Program-made: the position numbers and the translations under genes | Notes under the pieces: model-generated | What the model was told of the DNA's origin: nothing | Seen by the model: the letters and a program-made list of their open reading frames with translations, nothing else | The model's database searches: none | Assembly: GCF_933775445.1 (NCBI RefSeq) | Contig: NC_065877.1 | Coordinates: 26,288,001-26,352,000, forward strand | Length of the DNA stretch: 64,000 nucleotides | Direction of reading: 5' to 3' | Origin: Argentina anserina | Lineage: Eukaryota > Streptophyta > Magnoliopsida > Rosales > Rosaceae | Shown: piece after piece, positions 1 through 11,743 of the stretch | Position numbering within the stretch: the stretch's first letter is position 1 | Layout: each line of letters begins with the position of its first letter

Positions 1-18
1 TGAGAAGAAAAAACTGAC

Positions 19-323
19 CATCTTGTCAATGCTGGAGGAGAGAGCCTTCTTGACGTCGCTGCTGGAGACCTTGGCGAGTCGATTGTCGAGGACGCCGCGG
101 GCGATCTCACGCATCATGACGAGCGCGTGGACCTGTTCGTCGTTGAGGTTCTCGAAGCACATTGCGTTTATGCTCTCCAGGATCGTCTTGCAGTCGCTCT
201 TCATTCTCTCCTTGCGGTGGTCCATCTCTGCCATGAGTTCTAGCTTCCGCAATCAGATTGGATTGATTTTGTTTAAGAGCAAATAGAGTTGTCAAGTGTG
301 GAGTACTGACCTTCGCCGGGCAT
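19..323 (-). CDS. 5' end of an unrecognised protein gene (first two coding exons)
   Basis: Two coding exons read on the minus strand. Exon 1 (323-311) is only 13 nt and encodes MPGE plus one base before a GTCAGT donor. Exon 2 (239-19) starts after a CTAG acceptor and continues in frame to a second GTCAGT donor at 18-17. The joined reading gives about 78 residues, rich in charged helix-forming residues (for example MDHRKERMKSDCKTILES). There is no signal peptide or membrane segment. The rest of the gene lies left of the window. An alternative start at 234 inside exon 2 has an in-frame stop upstream, so a protein seven residues shorter is possible without exon 1. I do not recognise the family and assign no function. 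Confidence 0.6.
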
Positions 324-592
324 GTCCAGCCTGAGAATTTGGTTGGGAAATCGGAGTCGGAGTTTTGATGAGTCCGGGAAAATGGAGAGAGTTTGTAAAT
401 CGAAATTTGGATATCAAACGACTTTGCCCTAAATCGTTTCGATCAAAATACGACGCCACGGAGTAGCGAATTGGGTTCGGGTCGGGAAGTTATCAACCCG
501 ACTGAGGGTGGGCTTTTCTACTCTCGTCGGTCGTGTAGAAAATCTCACTCCCTATGGGCTATGGATGATAAATCGATTGTTGCTCTTTGTAC

Positions 593-1077
593 TAGGGAAT
601 GAACCGTTGGAACCGAACCGTTTAATAGCAGTTCAGTTCGTTTCTTATAAAAAAATGAAGTTATACAGTAGAACCGAACTTCTAAAATCTAAAATGTATA
701 GGAACCATTTGGAACCGTTTTGGGATAGGAACTGTTTGCAAAAGGGAGAAATTGCTTTAAACTAAAGTATTAGTTATACTCTATTTGGTGGAGGACAGAG
801 ACTATGTCCTGGTTTGGAATTATCTTGTCTCAAATTATCAATCTTCCCCAATTTCTTGTCACCAGATATAAGTATGATATGCTCAAACTAACATCAGTCT
901 TGAATTTAAGACAATTTTGTTTGGAACCGTTTTGAAACCGGAACCGTCATGGAACCGTAAGGAACCGAACCGAATGGTTCCTATTCTGAAAAATACAAGA
1001 ACCGAACCGTTTAAATAACACGATTTGGTTTACGGTTCCACCTATTTTTGACTGTTTTGAAACCGTTTACAGCCCTA
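593..1077. mobile_element. Non-autonomous hAT-type element with perfect 8-bp target duplication
   Basis: A 485-bp element begins TAGGGAATG and ends TTTACAGCCCTA, giving short inverted TAGGG ends. It is flanked on both sides by the identical octamer CTTTGTAC (585-592 and 1078-1085). An 8-bp duplication with TAGGG-type ends is characteristic of the hAT superfamily. Both halves are packed with variants of GGAACCG and GAACCGAACC, which look like subterminal transposase-binding repeats. It has no transposase coding capacity (an 85-aa reading frame crosses it but resembles nothing). Confidence 0.85.
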
Positions 1078-1085
1078 CTTTGTAC

Positions 1086-3712
1086 TGAGGATTTGAGGGG
1101 AAGTTGCCTATGATTGGTGAACGAACATTTGTATTGGACTTTTGATTTAGAAAAATGAAAATTACATCACATGTAGAAGTGTAAAACATGGCAGGGACAT
1201 ATATAAAAATACGTACACTGGATTTCTCGACTTGTCGTCATGGGTTGTTACGATGCACCAAGAAAAGAATTCTCATTATTGCAAATGCGCTTTAGCCTGA
1301 ACATGCACCGACACTTGTGTTAGTATCCATTCTACAATTTAAATGCTATTAAATTTCTTCAACTAATTTAGCAAGCATAACTTAACTTTAGATCTCTATG
1401 TTCTATGCTAAATGTGCGTAGCATGCATGCCTGAATAACTAAATATCATTTATTGGTCGTTTATGGAACTACATTCTCCGGGAAATATATTTATCGCAAA
1501 TCATGTTGATGAGTTTTGTTAGTGAACAAGCGACACGGAGAATAAATAGATAAGAGTGACTGAACAAGTTTTTGTTAGAGAAATGAAGATAACAAATGTG
1601 GCAATGCCAACCAAGATCGAGGTTTCAATTGGACCACTATGATAATGTTTGGCCACCGAAAAGGGTATTAGATGCGATCATTTCCGGGAATTAGCAATGT
1701 ATGGTTTGGTTTATATATAAGGTAATTTTTTGGGACAATGGCATTTCGACTCCTTTACAACGTGACAAGCCTAAACTTTTAGTCTGTCCATCTATATATA
1801 TTGTAGTACGTATTCTACAAGAATTATGTATAAAGGAATATTCAATGTAAAGAAAAACCCCGCAATCAATGGAGTTTTCGTTTCAATCATTGTGATGATC
1901 GAGTTGGGTAAAATGAATCCAGGAACAAATCTCTGCTTTCTCAGTCAAGAAGACGTTGCCTCCAACAACCTAGTACTACTGGCTTTTGCCCTAAAGGATG
2001 CCCACTGATTATATTATATATGTGTTTCAAGAGGAGTGTCAGTCACATCTAGAGTTCTAGGCTACCATTTCCTGATTTCTTCATCATCTGTTATTTTGGT
2101 GGTGATTTGTTTCTTGTGTGATGATTGTGATCATGAATTTAATGAAACTTCCAGCGATGTATATATCAATATGTCAATAATATCATATAGGCTGACACAA
2201 ACTTAAAATGAGCTCTATGTGAATTTTCAAAATGTGATTCAGCTAGCATTATCCGTTTTAGTTGTATTATCATTTATCGGATATCCACCAAAACGGAAAG
2301 TTGTCAAGGCCGAAAGATATAGAGGCAAATTTGAGCTGTCAGACAACTAAGTGAGCTGACTAAGGGTTCTCCCAACTGCGATATGTGTGCTGCTAATTTG
2401 AACTAGCATTGCCATACGTGCATTCGAGAGTTCTTAGATATATAATTTTTGTCCAAATATCCTAATTCTAGGGTTAATCAGCTCACGATCATGCAGTGTC
2501 ATTAAGAATTTCTCTAGTAGAGTTAGAGGAGAAAATAATGAAGCTATTCATGTGCGAGGAATTGAGATTGGCAACATACATCAGATCATAAACATGCACC
2601 AGGTACTATAATCTTGGCCCTTATTAAGTTTTTAAACTAAATCATTATCCGTCATAGTCATAGAATATGTGATAGATACATATAGTATAGCTTAGTTTTT
2701 GGGCAAAACAAAAACCTGTTGAACAAGAGAGAATATTCAAATATGATCAGAAAAATTTGACAAGAGCACGATGAGCTACCCAGGGATATAATGTATACGA
2801 CATGCCCAGCACTCCCTCTTGCAACAGATTCATGAAAAAGATAATCTATACCCAGGGATATGCTCTGTAAGTTAAAAGTTATATACGGCTATTTCATGTA
2901 TATAATCTATACTTTCCAATTATATATAACAGTAGAAATGATACTTTCTTCTTTGATTTGTCTATATCATACAACCGTGCATGCTCATGAAAAAGATTAA
3001 ACAACCATAAAATCAAGTGAATTTAGAGCACATAACTATTCATTATTTTGGATGATGAGATTAATAACTTTAACTTATAGTCACTTAAAGAAAACAACAA
3101 CAAAATGAAAATACACTAACAACATGTCGATGTACATTCTTTACAAGTCAAATACTATGTTATCATGTGAATAAATGTTAGGTACACCAATTTCTTTGTC
3201 TAAATTTCCCCTAAATTTAACTAATCCCAGTTCCCCACCATACAAAGTTAATGGAAACAAGCATTTTGGTCCATGCATACATGCATGGTCCTTCACAAAA
3301 TTCTCCACATGAATCTTAGTACAAATTTTCCTTAGATGTGGTCATGTGGCCAATGTAGTAGGTCACCAACCTCCCCCTATTAGATTAATAGACTCCCCAA
3401 CAAGTAAAATTGAAAACCTTTGCTTACAAATCAAACCCTCCCCATCTTGTTCAATACAAATTTTTTGTTTTCATATTTTGGGGTCATGTCTCTCACGTAA
3501 AATGTGCAGCATTAATCTTATCCTTGCCAAGTTGCCATTGTAAATTTTGAAATCATAATAAAGAAGTAAATCAGAAAAATTTGAAAAATAGTAGTATTTA
3601 CCAAATCCAAGAAAAACAACCAGTCATGTAATCTCATCACTGTTCTTCTTCCCCCACTTCTCTTAAATTCTTGTGAGAATCGGACACCCCGTAAAACAAA
3701 ACTAAGTTAAAG
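1086..3712. other. Intergenic stretch without a recognisable gene
   Basis: AT-rich sequence between the hAT element and the SurE-like gene. Short open frames (for example 1826-2008) have no domain, no splice context and no codon bias that I can see. The last few hundred bases are probably promoter for the SurE-like gene. Confidence 0.5.
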
Positions 3713-3744
<32 letters not shown>

Positions 3745-3871
3745 CCTCTAAAAATAACTCCCGTTTGAACCGGTCCATCTATATCTTCCCCCATCTCTCT
3801 CTTTCAATCAATCTCTCATTTCATTATCACCCTCCTTTTGCTTCTTCCTCCCTCTCTCTCTCTCTCTCTCC
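3713..3871. repeat. (CT)n tracts in the SurE-like 5' leader
   Basis: Two pyrimidine microsatellites, at about 3713-3739 and 3851-3871, lie upstream of the ATG at 3928. CT-rich leaders are common in plant 5' untranslated regions. Confidence 0.7.
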
Positions 3872-3927
3872 TCTAGGGTTTTGACCAGAATCACCACCTA
3901 TCCAAAGTTGCCATCTTTTTTCCAGTA

Positions 3928-6900
3928 ATGACTTCATCTGTGAAACCCAACATGTTGCCTCCAGGGCTGGTCTCCAATCTTCAAGACGTGTTGAGCAAAA
4001 GGGGTGGTGGAGGTGACCAATCAACCACTGAGGCTTCAACTTCTGAGCCTGCAGAGGACCCTGTTGATAGCTCCAAGCCCATTGTTTTGGTCACTAATGG
4101 CGATGGGATTGACTCCCCTGGTCTTACTTACCTAGTTGAAGCTCTTGTCCGCCTAGGCCTTTACAATGTTCATGTCTGCGCTCCCCAATCGTGGGTTTTC
4201 CATCTCTCTCTGAAGTTTATTACTTTGTTGTGTTTTTATGTGTTTTGTGGTTGTGTTCTGATTTGGGTGGGTGGGTTGTATTTGGTTTATTGGTTGCTTT
4301 TGTGTTATGTTGGTTTTCTCATCTGGGTATGTGGGATTGTTTCATTTGTTAGTGTTGGGATTGTGGTTGTGTGATTATGTAGTTTCTGAAAGTTGGTTGT
4401 TTGGTTTAGGGACAAATCAGTATCCGGCCATTCGGTGACGCTACGAGAAACGGTTTCTGTTAGTTCTGCTGATATTAATGGCGCCACTGCTTATGAAGTT
4501 GCAGGTACAGTTATGTTTCTGTGCTGTTTTTTCTTTATTAAATCGAATTTCAAGACTAAAGTCGATGTACATGCCTTTTTTTTTGTTTCATTTTTTTCGA
4601 ATTTGGGGAGATCATTTCTTGCATTTCTATAATTTAGTTAAAAAGTTTGGAAGTGAGCACTTGTGTGATGTGGTTTTTGCGCTGATAATGAACAGTATAT
4701 AGTCTAGTCATTTGTTATGTTTCGTGGTTAGTTACTACACAGTCTGCAGGGCTTTGTTTTTTTTTTTTCCGGTTATCTATAGTAATACTTGCGATGATTC
4801 TTTGCTCAGGTACTCCCGTAGATTGTGTGTCATTAGCGTTATCTGGCGCACTGTTTTCTTGGTCAAAGCCTCTGCTGGTTAGCATCAACATGATGTTTTT
4901 TTTGAGTTCATATCTAACTTTGGTGGTTGTTGTACTAAATTTTCGAGAATAATGGGTTCAGGTGATTAGTGGAATCAATCGGGGATCAAATTTTGGTCAT
5001 CATATGTAAGTTTTCACTTATTATCTCTGCAATGATTGGTTATCTTCAATTTTGCTTGTATTCTGCATTCAAAATTTCTTTTAGTAAACATTTTACAGTG
5101 ATGTCCAGTGAACCCGTCTAATGGCTCTATTGTTTTAGTTACCCTTATAGCAACGTATACCCTATATCTTGGAGAGTGGTGAATAATGTTTGCTACATAT
5201 ATTAATTTTCACCAGGTTGTACTCGGGTGTTGTTGCTGGAGCTAGGGAGGCACTAATAAGTGGAGTACCCTCTCTATCAATATCACTGAATTGGTGAGTT
5301 TTGAATCCATGCAATTTGATGCTCAGTTCTCTACATATTAATATTGATAAGTTAATCTTTTGTGTCATAATCTAATCTAGGAGGAAGGATGAGAGTCAAG
5401 ATAATCATTTCAAAGATGCAGTTGCTGTTTGTTTACCTCTAATAAATGCAGCTATTAGGGATATTGAGAAGGGGGATTTTCCCAAGAGTTGCTTCCTGAA
5501 TATAGAGATTCCATCATCTCCTTTATCAAACAAGGTTTGTATTTTTGAAGATTGTTAAATCTTCTGGCATGGAAAATAGTCAGATAGATTATTGATTTGT
5601 AATTTTGTATATTATCTGAGGCCTCAAGACTTGAATGTTCAGGTTCAGTTTATTTATTTTATAAATTTTTTAAAATGTATTTGTTTACTTTACTGCCTCA
5701 ATTTTAAAAAAGAAGAGGTCTTGAAGCTTTAGGTAATTCTGGATTTTCATTGTTTCAACTTGTAGGGTGAAAAATGCTAATCTTGTACTAGGTGTATTAC
5801 CAGACGATAGTTGCTTGTATTTTATTTATGTTTTCACTACTAAAACATCATAAGGCTAATCAACAAAATTGAAAGAGAAGACATCCTACATTACAGATGG
5901 TAGTTTTAGCAGTGAAGCTGAAAAAACCTGAAATATCTGGACATTGCATGAGAAAGTTGCTGTATATCATTTGTTGCTATGCTATTATGTAAGTTGCAGT
6001 TGTGAAAGATCTCTTTGTTAACCATGTATTAGTCATTACATTAATTTGTCCTAATTCTGTTAATTAGTTAGTCCTAGCTGTCATAGATAGGATCAGCTGT
6101 CACACGTGTCTGTTTGTGTGATTTTTTTGCTTACTACTTTAGCTGTTTTCTTCTTCATTTCTATAACAATTCAACAGAACTAACACAACAATTCATTTCT
6201 TTTCTCTCAAGCTGTTTAGCTTTCACTCTTCTCTTGTATCTTCTCTTCTACTGAATTAACATAAATTCCTTTTCTTGATAGGGTTTTAAAATAACCAAGC
6301 AAAGCACATGGAGATCTACTCCCAGCTGGCAAGCTGTTTCAGCCAATCGTTATCCTCAGGGGCATTTTATGAACAGTCAACAAAGCCTTGGGATTCAGCT
6401 TGCACAACTTGGCCGAGATGCATCTGCTGCCGTAAGTAGTTAGCTTTCACTAAATAGATGTCTTTTATTGTAATGAAGATTCCCTGTCTCCTTTGGTTTT
6501 CATTCTTGAATTGATGTTTCCTACTCCTGTTTTTAGGGTGCAGCTCGTCGTGTGACGACACAGAAGAAGAATGTGGAGATAGAATCAACTGGAGCTGCAG
6601 GAAAATCTGATTTTGAACGGGTGAAAAAGTACTTCCGGCTAGAGGTAAGGGCATGTGAGGTTACATCTGGAAGCATCTGTATGGAAGGTTTAACTTGTTT
6701 TTGAAATGATTCCTGAAGGACATTAAGAGTGAGGAAATGCAAATATGAAATCATAGTTCATTGTTAGGCTATTATATTTTTCAACCGGCACAGTGGTGCT
6801 CTTGGTCTAGTTAATTTTATGTGAAAGCATTGGTGTGTGCTCACTGTAGGACTTTCTGAAAATTAAAGTACTGTAGAGTTGTATTCTACTAACAAGTACT

Positions 6901-7779
6901 AAAGGCCTGTTCAGGATAGCATATATTTCTACAAGTTGCTTCGAGGAATTTCATTATTTTACAAACCAGCACAGATTAAGTTTTCAGTACTTTAAGTTAC
7001 ACTTCTTGTTTGTCTGCTTTATGCTGTTGCTCAGTTTTTTTTTGTACTGCTTTATAGTATATTTCTTGATGTCAATACTAACCATGAGTATATAATTATG
7101 TCTGCAGTTTGTGGATAAAGAGCAGGAAAATGTGGATGAGGATCTGGATTTCAGAGCACTAGAAAGTGGATTTGTAAGTTAAATATTTATATCATTTCTC
7201 TATATTTAATTGTAAAGGTGTTAAATGTTGAATGGTTAAGTCCAGTTTGTCCCAAAGTTCATATTCATAATTTACTCTTCTCATACACTGAGACATAAGA
7301 TGATTTTGTAGGTGGTTGTTTGAGTTATAATAAAATTAGTTGTAGTAAGAAGGTTGTGCCATTAATAGGTTCATCTTGGTTTTGGTTAACATTTCCTAGC
7401 AGGGTTCACATCATTTTATAGGTCCCAGCTTTAATTACAGAAAAGCTCTTAAATGATCAGGTTAATTTATTTTGCACCTGTAACTTTTAAAGGCTCATTG
7501 ATTTTAATTAAGTTTTGGCTTTACCTATCTTCATAGGGTATTCATACAGATCGTGAATAGATAAATTTGCATTAACCTCTTTTAGGTGGCAGGTGTAATG
7601 AATGAATTTCTCATGTTTACGTTAGTCTTAGTTAGAGACATTTATTATTAATAGCAAGAATGGCTGATTCTTTCATCTAACAGGTATCAGTAACTCCTCT
7701 TTCCCTTTTACCACATCTCGAATCCGATACTCAAACAGCTGCATCCAAGTGGATCTCATCTGCTCTTCAAGAGCAATAA
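3928..7779 (+). CDS. SurE-like 5'-nucleotidase/survival protein, 10 exons, 373 aa
   Basis: Exons: 3928-4190, 4410-4504, 4810-4877, 4962-5005, 5216-5293, 5381-5534, 6282-6431, 6537-6644, 7108-7173, 7684-7779. The lengths sum to 1122 nt, and every intron is GT-AG with matching phase. The protein carries SurE hallmarks: IVLVTNGDGIDSPGL near residue 52 (the metal-site segment that is usually TNDDG in bacteria; here the second acidic position reads G), then DKSVSGHSVTLRE, and ISGINRGSNFGHH with the conserved N and H. SurE proteins are metal-dependent phosphatases acting on nucleoside monophosphates. The N-terminal ~50 residues are low complexity (serine, threonine, proline) and not clearly a transit peptide. 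The start is the first ATG after a CT-rich leader. The TNGDG substitution could affect metal binding. Plant genomes carry several SurE-like genes and I cannot say which orthologue this is. Confidence 0.9.
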
Positions 7780-8858
7780 GGCTTTCCCAGTTCCAACTTG
7801 ACTTTGTGTACATCTGGATTTCCGATCTTTTTTTCTGGGTCTACGGTTCCATTGTTTTATTACCAATTTAACAGTTGATCACGATTTTAGTGTCCGTTTC
7901 TATAATTTATTTCTGTAGTCTACACTTAAGTTTTTGTTTTGGTTTATTTGGTCATGGAGCAAATGCTTCTGATAATCCTATGGCATGTTTTAGAAATGCC
8001 AGGTTGTTTTCTTTCTATTTTACCAGCCTAACATTGCCGGTTGTATTGTAATTGGATTTGGTTAAAACCTCAGTGATATGTTATATTTTAGTTCCAAATG
8101 TCATTGCATTTTTTAGCAATTGCTTTACACAGCAAAATAATTTCACAAATGATACTTTAGTTCAAGCTTCATGTCATATACATCATATACCCGTCCAAGT
8201 TTAAACTTGATGAATCCAGATTAGTTGCTCAACAAGTTCCTGACAGTTTCATTGCAACAAGCAAAGTAGTGATTCATTATACCCTTGACATTTCAATTGA
8301 GAATCTAAAGGATGCATCTCTTCAAGTATGACATTACCCGAATGGAAATCCAAGCACATACGGCTCATGCAGAGCACTAAGCATCTTCCACGACAAAAAC
8401 AATGAAAATATATTTTTTGATCCCTAAGAGCTATCCAGTTTCAAACAGGCTGAATTGTCCTGAAATTAATCTTAAGAAACAAGGCTCTTCATCGGAACGA
8501 TAAATACAGGGATGCAACTCATTCCACGACCAGTCGACCATAATAATTAATGATTTCTCCATGCCTTGCTCCTCACTTGTAAACGTGATCATTAATACAT
8601 TTCTGTATAACCTACTGTACATGAAAGTTAACTATTGAAAACAGATATCAGAAACAACTGCTGGTTGAAAAAGTTGGGACATTTGCCCATTTGTTATATT
8701 CCACAAGAGATACAATCATTTAAATTGAAGGCCAATCAAAACAATAAAGGAGTTTGTTATCGACAGTGCATCAGTACATTTCTAAATGTGACTGGTCATA
8801 TGCACAGATTCTAAAGAAGATAAACAATACATAGGACTTCTAAAATTTTCCAAGTTCT
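7780..8858. other. Convergent intergenic region (3' UTRs)
   Basis: Sequence between the stop of the SurE-like gene and the stop of the minus-strand F-box gene. It should hold both 3' untranslated regions. The 63-aa frame at 8431-8622 has no recognisable domain. Confidence 0.5.
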
Positions 8859-9995
8859 CTAACGATCAAGCAGAACCAAACTTTCAATGCAAGTACCTGC
8901 GGAAGTTTGGGAATGACTATCATACGCCAAGCCGATTCCTGTTTCTGTAATCAGCTTCATTTTGAGATCATATAAAACCATCTTCCACGTATCTCCTTCA
9001 ACACCTTCAGTACGCTTTCCGTTTCTTATGATGAGTTCATTCTGGATATTGAACCCCAACGGCAAACTTCCAGGGAGTAAAACTGCAGTGTGCAACTTGG
9101 TAAAAGACTGTCCTTGCAGAATCCATATGTCTGTCTGTTCTTGTAAATTCTGGCGATCAGGAGATTCAACGTATGAATAAAAAAGGCAAACTGAGTCATT
9201 ATAGACTCTAACACGTGTCAAGCCAATGGTGGAGATAGTATCAGGTACAATCAATTCTTCGAATTCTTCACTGTCCGTATCAAATGAGACAAACCTAAAT
9301 TTCATTGACTTTGTGAAAAGCCAATATGCCACTCCATTGACAAATGCGCATCCTTGACACCAGTCCGGATTGAACATTAACCAAGGAGGAATTACCTCAA
9401 TCATCTTCCATGAGCCAGTGTTAACACTATAGACCTGCAGCTTAAATATAGATCGAACAAACCAGCCCATCCTTACCACTCTATAATCATTAACTTTTGG
9501 GTTGAACCCAAATGAGAGAGAGATATCGTAACTGGAGTAATGTGCCTTGAATCTTGATTGGGGAAGAGTCCTGAATTTCCTAATACATGGGTTCCAAATA
9601 CATATGGGACTACTTGGACGCAGTACCTGATCCGAAATACAAAGTAGGCCATTACTCCAACCATATATCCTAAATTGCTCTTCAGTCCATAACGGATGTC
9701 TTAACTTCAAACACTCCTCAAATGTTTCAGTAGAAAATAGAGAGTAGCAAAGCGCTGGTTTCTCTCTCAACCGCTGTAGGGCAATTAGATAGGTATGCGA
9801 AAGTTTGGTAACATTCCTATTAAGATGTGTTCTAACAAAACTTGGGCTGCCAATCAAACCACACCATATCTTGGACACACACCTAAATCGAAGAAGAGAC
9901 TTTACAGGTAACCTTGCTAGGATGTTGATCAAGACTTCTTCAGGGATATAACTGACACTACTAGTACTAATTTTGTTGGATTTGTTTCTTCTCAT
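8859..9995 (-). CDS. F-box protein with associated domain, SFB/SLF-like, 378 aa
   Basis: A single coding exon. The F-box is at residues ~18-60 (PEEVLINILARLPVKSLLRF, then RCVSKIW), followed by an F-box-associated domain with WSNGLLCISD, IWNPCIRKFRTLP, SFGFNPKVNDYRVVRM, GSWKMIEVIPPWL and FVNGVAYWL, ending IESLVLLDR. This order and wording, the ~375-aa length and the terminal ESLVL motif match the rosaceous S-locus F-box (SFB/SLF-like) family. Such proteins act in SCF ubiquitin ligases through SKP1 bound to the F-box. The frame extends 11 residues upstream to 10028, but ATG 9995 follows a TATATTCAG acceptor, so I take 9995 as the start and the upstream part as intron. It is convergent with the SurE-like gene and divergent from the F-box gene at 10553. 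Whether it works in pollen compatibility is unknown. Confidence 0.85.
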   Translation of the reverse strand: MRRNKSNKISTSSVSYIPEEVLINILARLPVKSLLRFRCVSKIWCGLIGSPSFVRTHLNRNVTKLSHTYLIALQRLREKPALCYSLFSTETFEECLKLRHPLWTEEQFRIYGWSNGLLCISDQVLRPSSPICIWNPCIRKFRTLPQSRFKAHYSSYDISLSFGFNPKVNDYRVVRMGWFVRSIFKLQVYSVNTGSWKMIEVIPPWLMFNPDWCQGCAFVNGVAYWLFTKSMKFRFVSFDTDSEEFEELIVPDTISTIGLTRVRVYNDSVCLFYSYVESPDRQNLQEQTDIWILQGQSFTKLHTAVLLPGSLPLGFNIQNELIIRNGKRTEGVEGDTWKMVLYDLKMKLITETGIGLAYDSHSQTSAGTCIESLVLLDR

Positions 9996-9996
9996 C

Positions 9997-10329
9997 CTGA
10001 ATATAGCAATCAATGCAAAAGAAGTCACAAAATATGATACTAATTCCAGTTCGGCTCACAGTAACATACAACCAATTACTTTGTCTACAACCAATTGAGC
10101 TATATAACATAATGGAAGAAGATCTGAATCAAAATGGCAAATGGGTGTGAGCTTCAAAATTGAAATTCCAATCTTTACGCTACCACAGAAGCATCAAGTA
10201 GAACTTAATCAACTCATAGCTGTCTGAAACAGAAAAATCTTAAAATGGGCCTTCCACAACGAATTTCGAAGTAGCATTTATATGGACAAAGACCGTAAAT
10301 TTGAACAAACTGGTCAGAAAAGCTCGTAC
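9997..10329 (-). other. Probable 5' UTR intron of the SFB-like gene
   Basis: On the minus strand, ATCAAG followed by GTACGAGCT (donor at 10329) and CTATATTCAG just before GATG (acceptor next to the start codon) define a ~330-nt leader intron. I recall that SFB genes of Prunus also have an intron immediately upstream of the start codon. Confidence 0.55.
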
Positions 10330-10552
10330 CTTGATCGACAACTGAGATGTTCCAAGATTTTGCGGCGACAGAGAAGAAGTGAAGAGTTGGGGATTTTCGG
10401 TCTTTCTAATATTCCTTTACTTGATGGTTTTTGGGTTGGACTTGGTAGAATAAATTGAGTTGGCCCAACCCAAAAGACTGAGACCTTTTGACTTAAAACT
10501 AGGGATGCTTCAGTTCAGACTTCAGGTGATACCAAAGAAAAACACATGAAAG
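10330..10552. promoter_or_regulatory. Shared bidirectional promoter region between two divergent F-box genes
   Basis: Only ~220 bp separates the leader exon of the minus-strand SFB-like gene from the ATG of the plus-strand F-box gene. Both promoters must fit here or overlap the neighbour's leader. No clear TATA box was identified for either side. Confidence 0.4.
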
Positions 10553-11743
10553 ATGTCGGACGTTGTCTGCATTCGGCGGCAGCGACAAGAAGTTGTCTCC
10601 GTTGTGTTTAGTTCTGACTCTCTTGATTTAGATGGTCTCATTGTCGAGATCCTCGCACGGCTACCGGCGAAATCGCTACTCCGATTCCGGTGTGTTTGCA
10701 AAGCATGGAGGGCATTGATCTCCGAATCGTACTTCATCAAAAGACACCTCATCTGCATCAACATGAACTTCAGCACCCGCTTCTCTCTTCTTACCAAAGA
10801 TCAGGTTTTCCGATCCGCGGAACACAAAGCAGTATTGAAGTGTTTCAGCCATGATGGTCATCTTCGAACCAGAATGCTTGATTTTCCGGTACTTGATTCT
10901 CGGTTTAAGATTCCTAATATTCAAATCGTTGGTAGTTGCAATGGCTTGATATGTCTACTGCTTCATATTAGTGATATGCTTGATATTGATGCTATACAAC
11001 AACCCTTTACCTTTATGTTATGGAACCCTTGTACTAGAGAATCTCAGGTCCTACCCCTACCGCCCTTTCATTCCCCCCATAGTAACTTTCGGGGCTTCGG
11101 TTATGATTCAACCACTGATGATTACAAAGTAATACTAGGTTGCTGTAGACCTGGTCATGAAGTTGTTTTCGTCTTCACGCTAAAAACGGGTTCATGGAGG
11201 AAGCTTGAAAGGCTCAACAGGTATTTCCATGTGCTTTCGGTAGGGAGTTTAGTTAATGAAGCTCTGCATTGGGTATTGGAAGATGGGTTTTTTATTGCTT
11301 CCAAGTTGGTGTCATTTGATCTAGCAGAGGAAGAATTTCATGAGATTCCATTTCCCTTTCATACCAATACATCTAATGAATGGGGAATTATTGCCAATGT
11401 TGGAACTCTTAATAATTGCCTAACCATGTGCATTCAAACCACTGGTTCCCAACTTGAGTGCGATTTTAAGATGTGGGTGCTGAAGGACTATGCAGTCAAG
11501 AATTCTTGGACTGAAGTGATATATATTCCACTTCTAGAAGATAAGTATATGTACGTGGCATATATCTATGGAAATGGTGAAGTTTTGATGTGGGCAACTC
11601 TCGATGGCTTATTGGCATTATACAATATGAAGGAAAAGACATTTCAGATTGCCAAAAATAAAAGTGCTTATGTGCATGGAACTGCTGTCTATTTAGAAAC
11701 TTTAGTTTCGCCATTAATTGGCAGTACTGTTGCAAGCATGTAA
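10553..11743 (+). CDS. F-box protein with F-box-associated domain, 396 aa
   Basis: An intronless frame. The F-box is at residues ~25-70 (LIVEILARLPAKSLLRFRCV, then CKAWRALI), followed by the F-box-associated region: IVGSCNGLICLL, MLWNPCTRESQVLP, FGYDSTTDDYKVILG, TGSWRKLERLN and NEALHWVLEDG. This is the type often named CPR30-like or F-box/kelch At3g23880-like. It differs from its minus-strand neighbours, which are SFB-like. The F-box would recruit SKP1 and the C-terminal domain would bind an unknown substrate. Its associated region is closest to the two broken copies at 13.8 and 17.8 kb, which suggests local tandem duplication on this strand. Confidence 0.88.
   Translation: MSDVVCIRRQRQEVVSVVFSSDSLDLDGLIVEILARLPAKSLLRFRCVCKAWRALISESYFIKRHLICINMNFSTRFSLLTKDQVFRSAEHKAVLKCFSHDGHLRTRMLDFPVLDSRFKIPNIQIVGSCNGLICLLLHISDMLDIDAIQQPFTFMLWNPCTRESQVLPLPPFHSPHSNFRGFGYDSTTDDYKVILGCCRPGHEVVFVFTLKTGSWRKLERLNRYFHVLSVGSLVNEALHWVLEDGFFIASKLVSFDLAEEEFHEIPFPFHTNTSNEWGIIANVGTLNNCLTMCIQTTGSQLECDFKMWVLKDYAVKNSWTEVIYIPLLEDKYMYVAYIYGNGEVLMWATLDGLLALYNMKEKTFQIAKNKSAYVHGTAVYLETLVSPLIGSTVASM

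Noticed and set aside
1826..2008. 60-aa open frame in the first intergenic region
   Set aside because: No domain, no supporting signals, and length expected by chance in AT-rich sequence.
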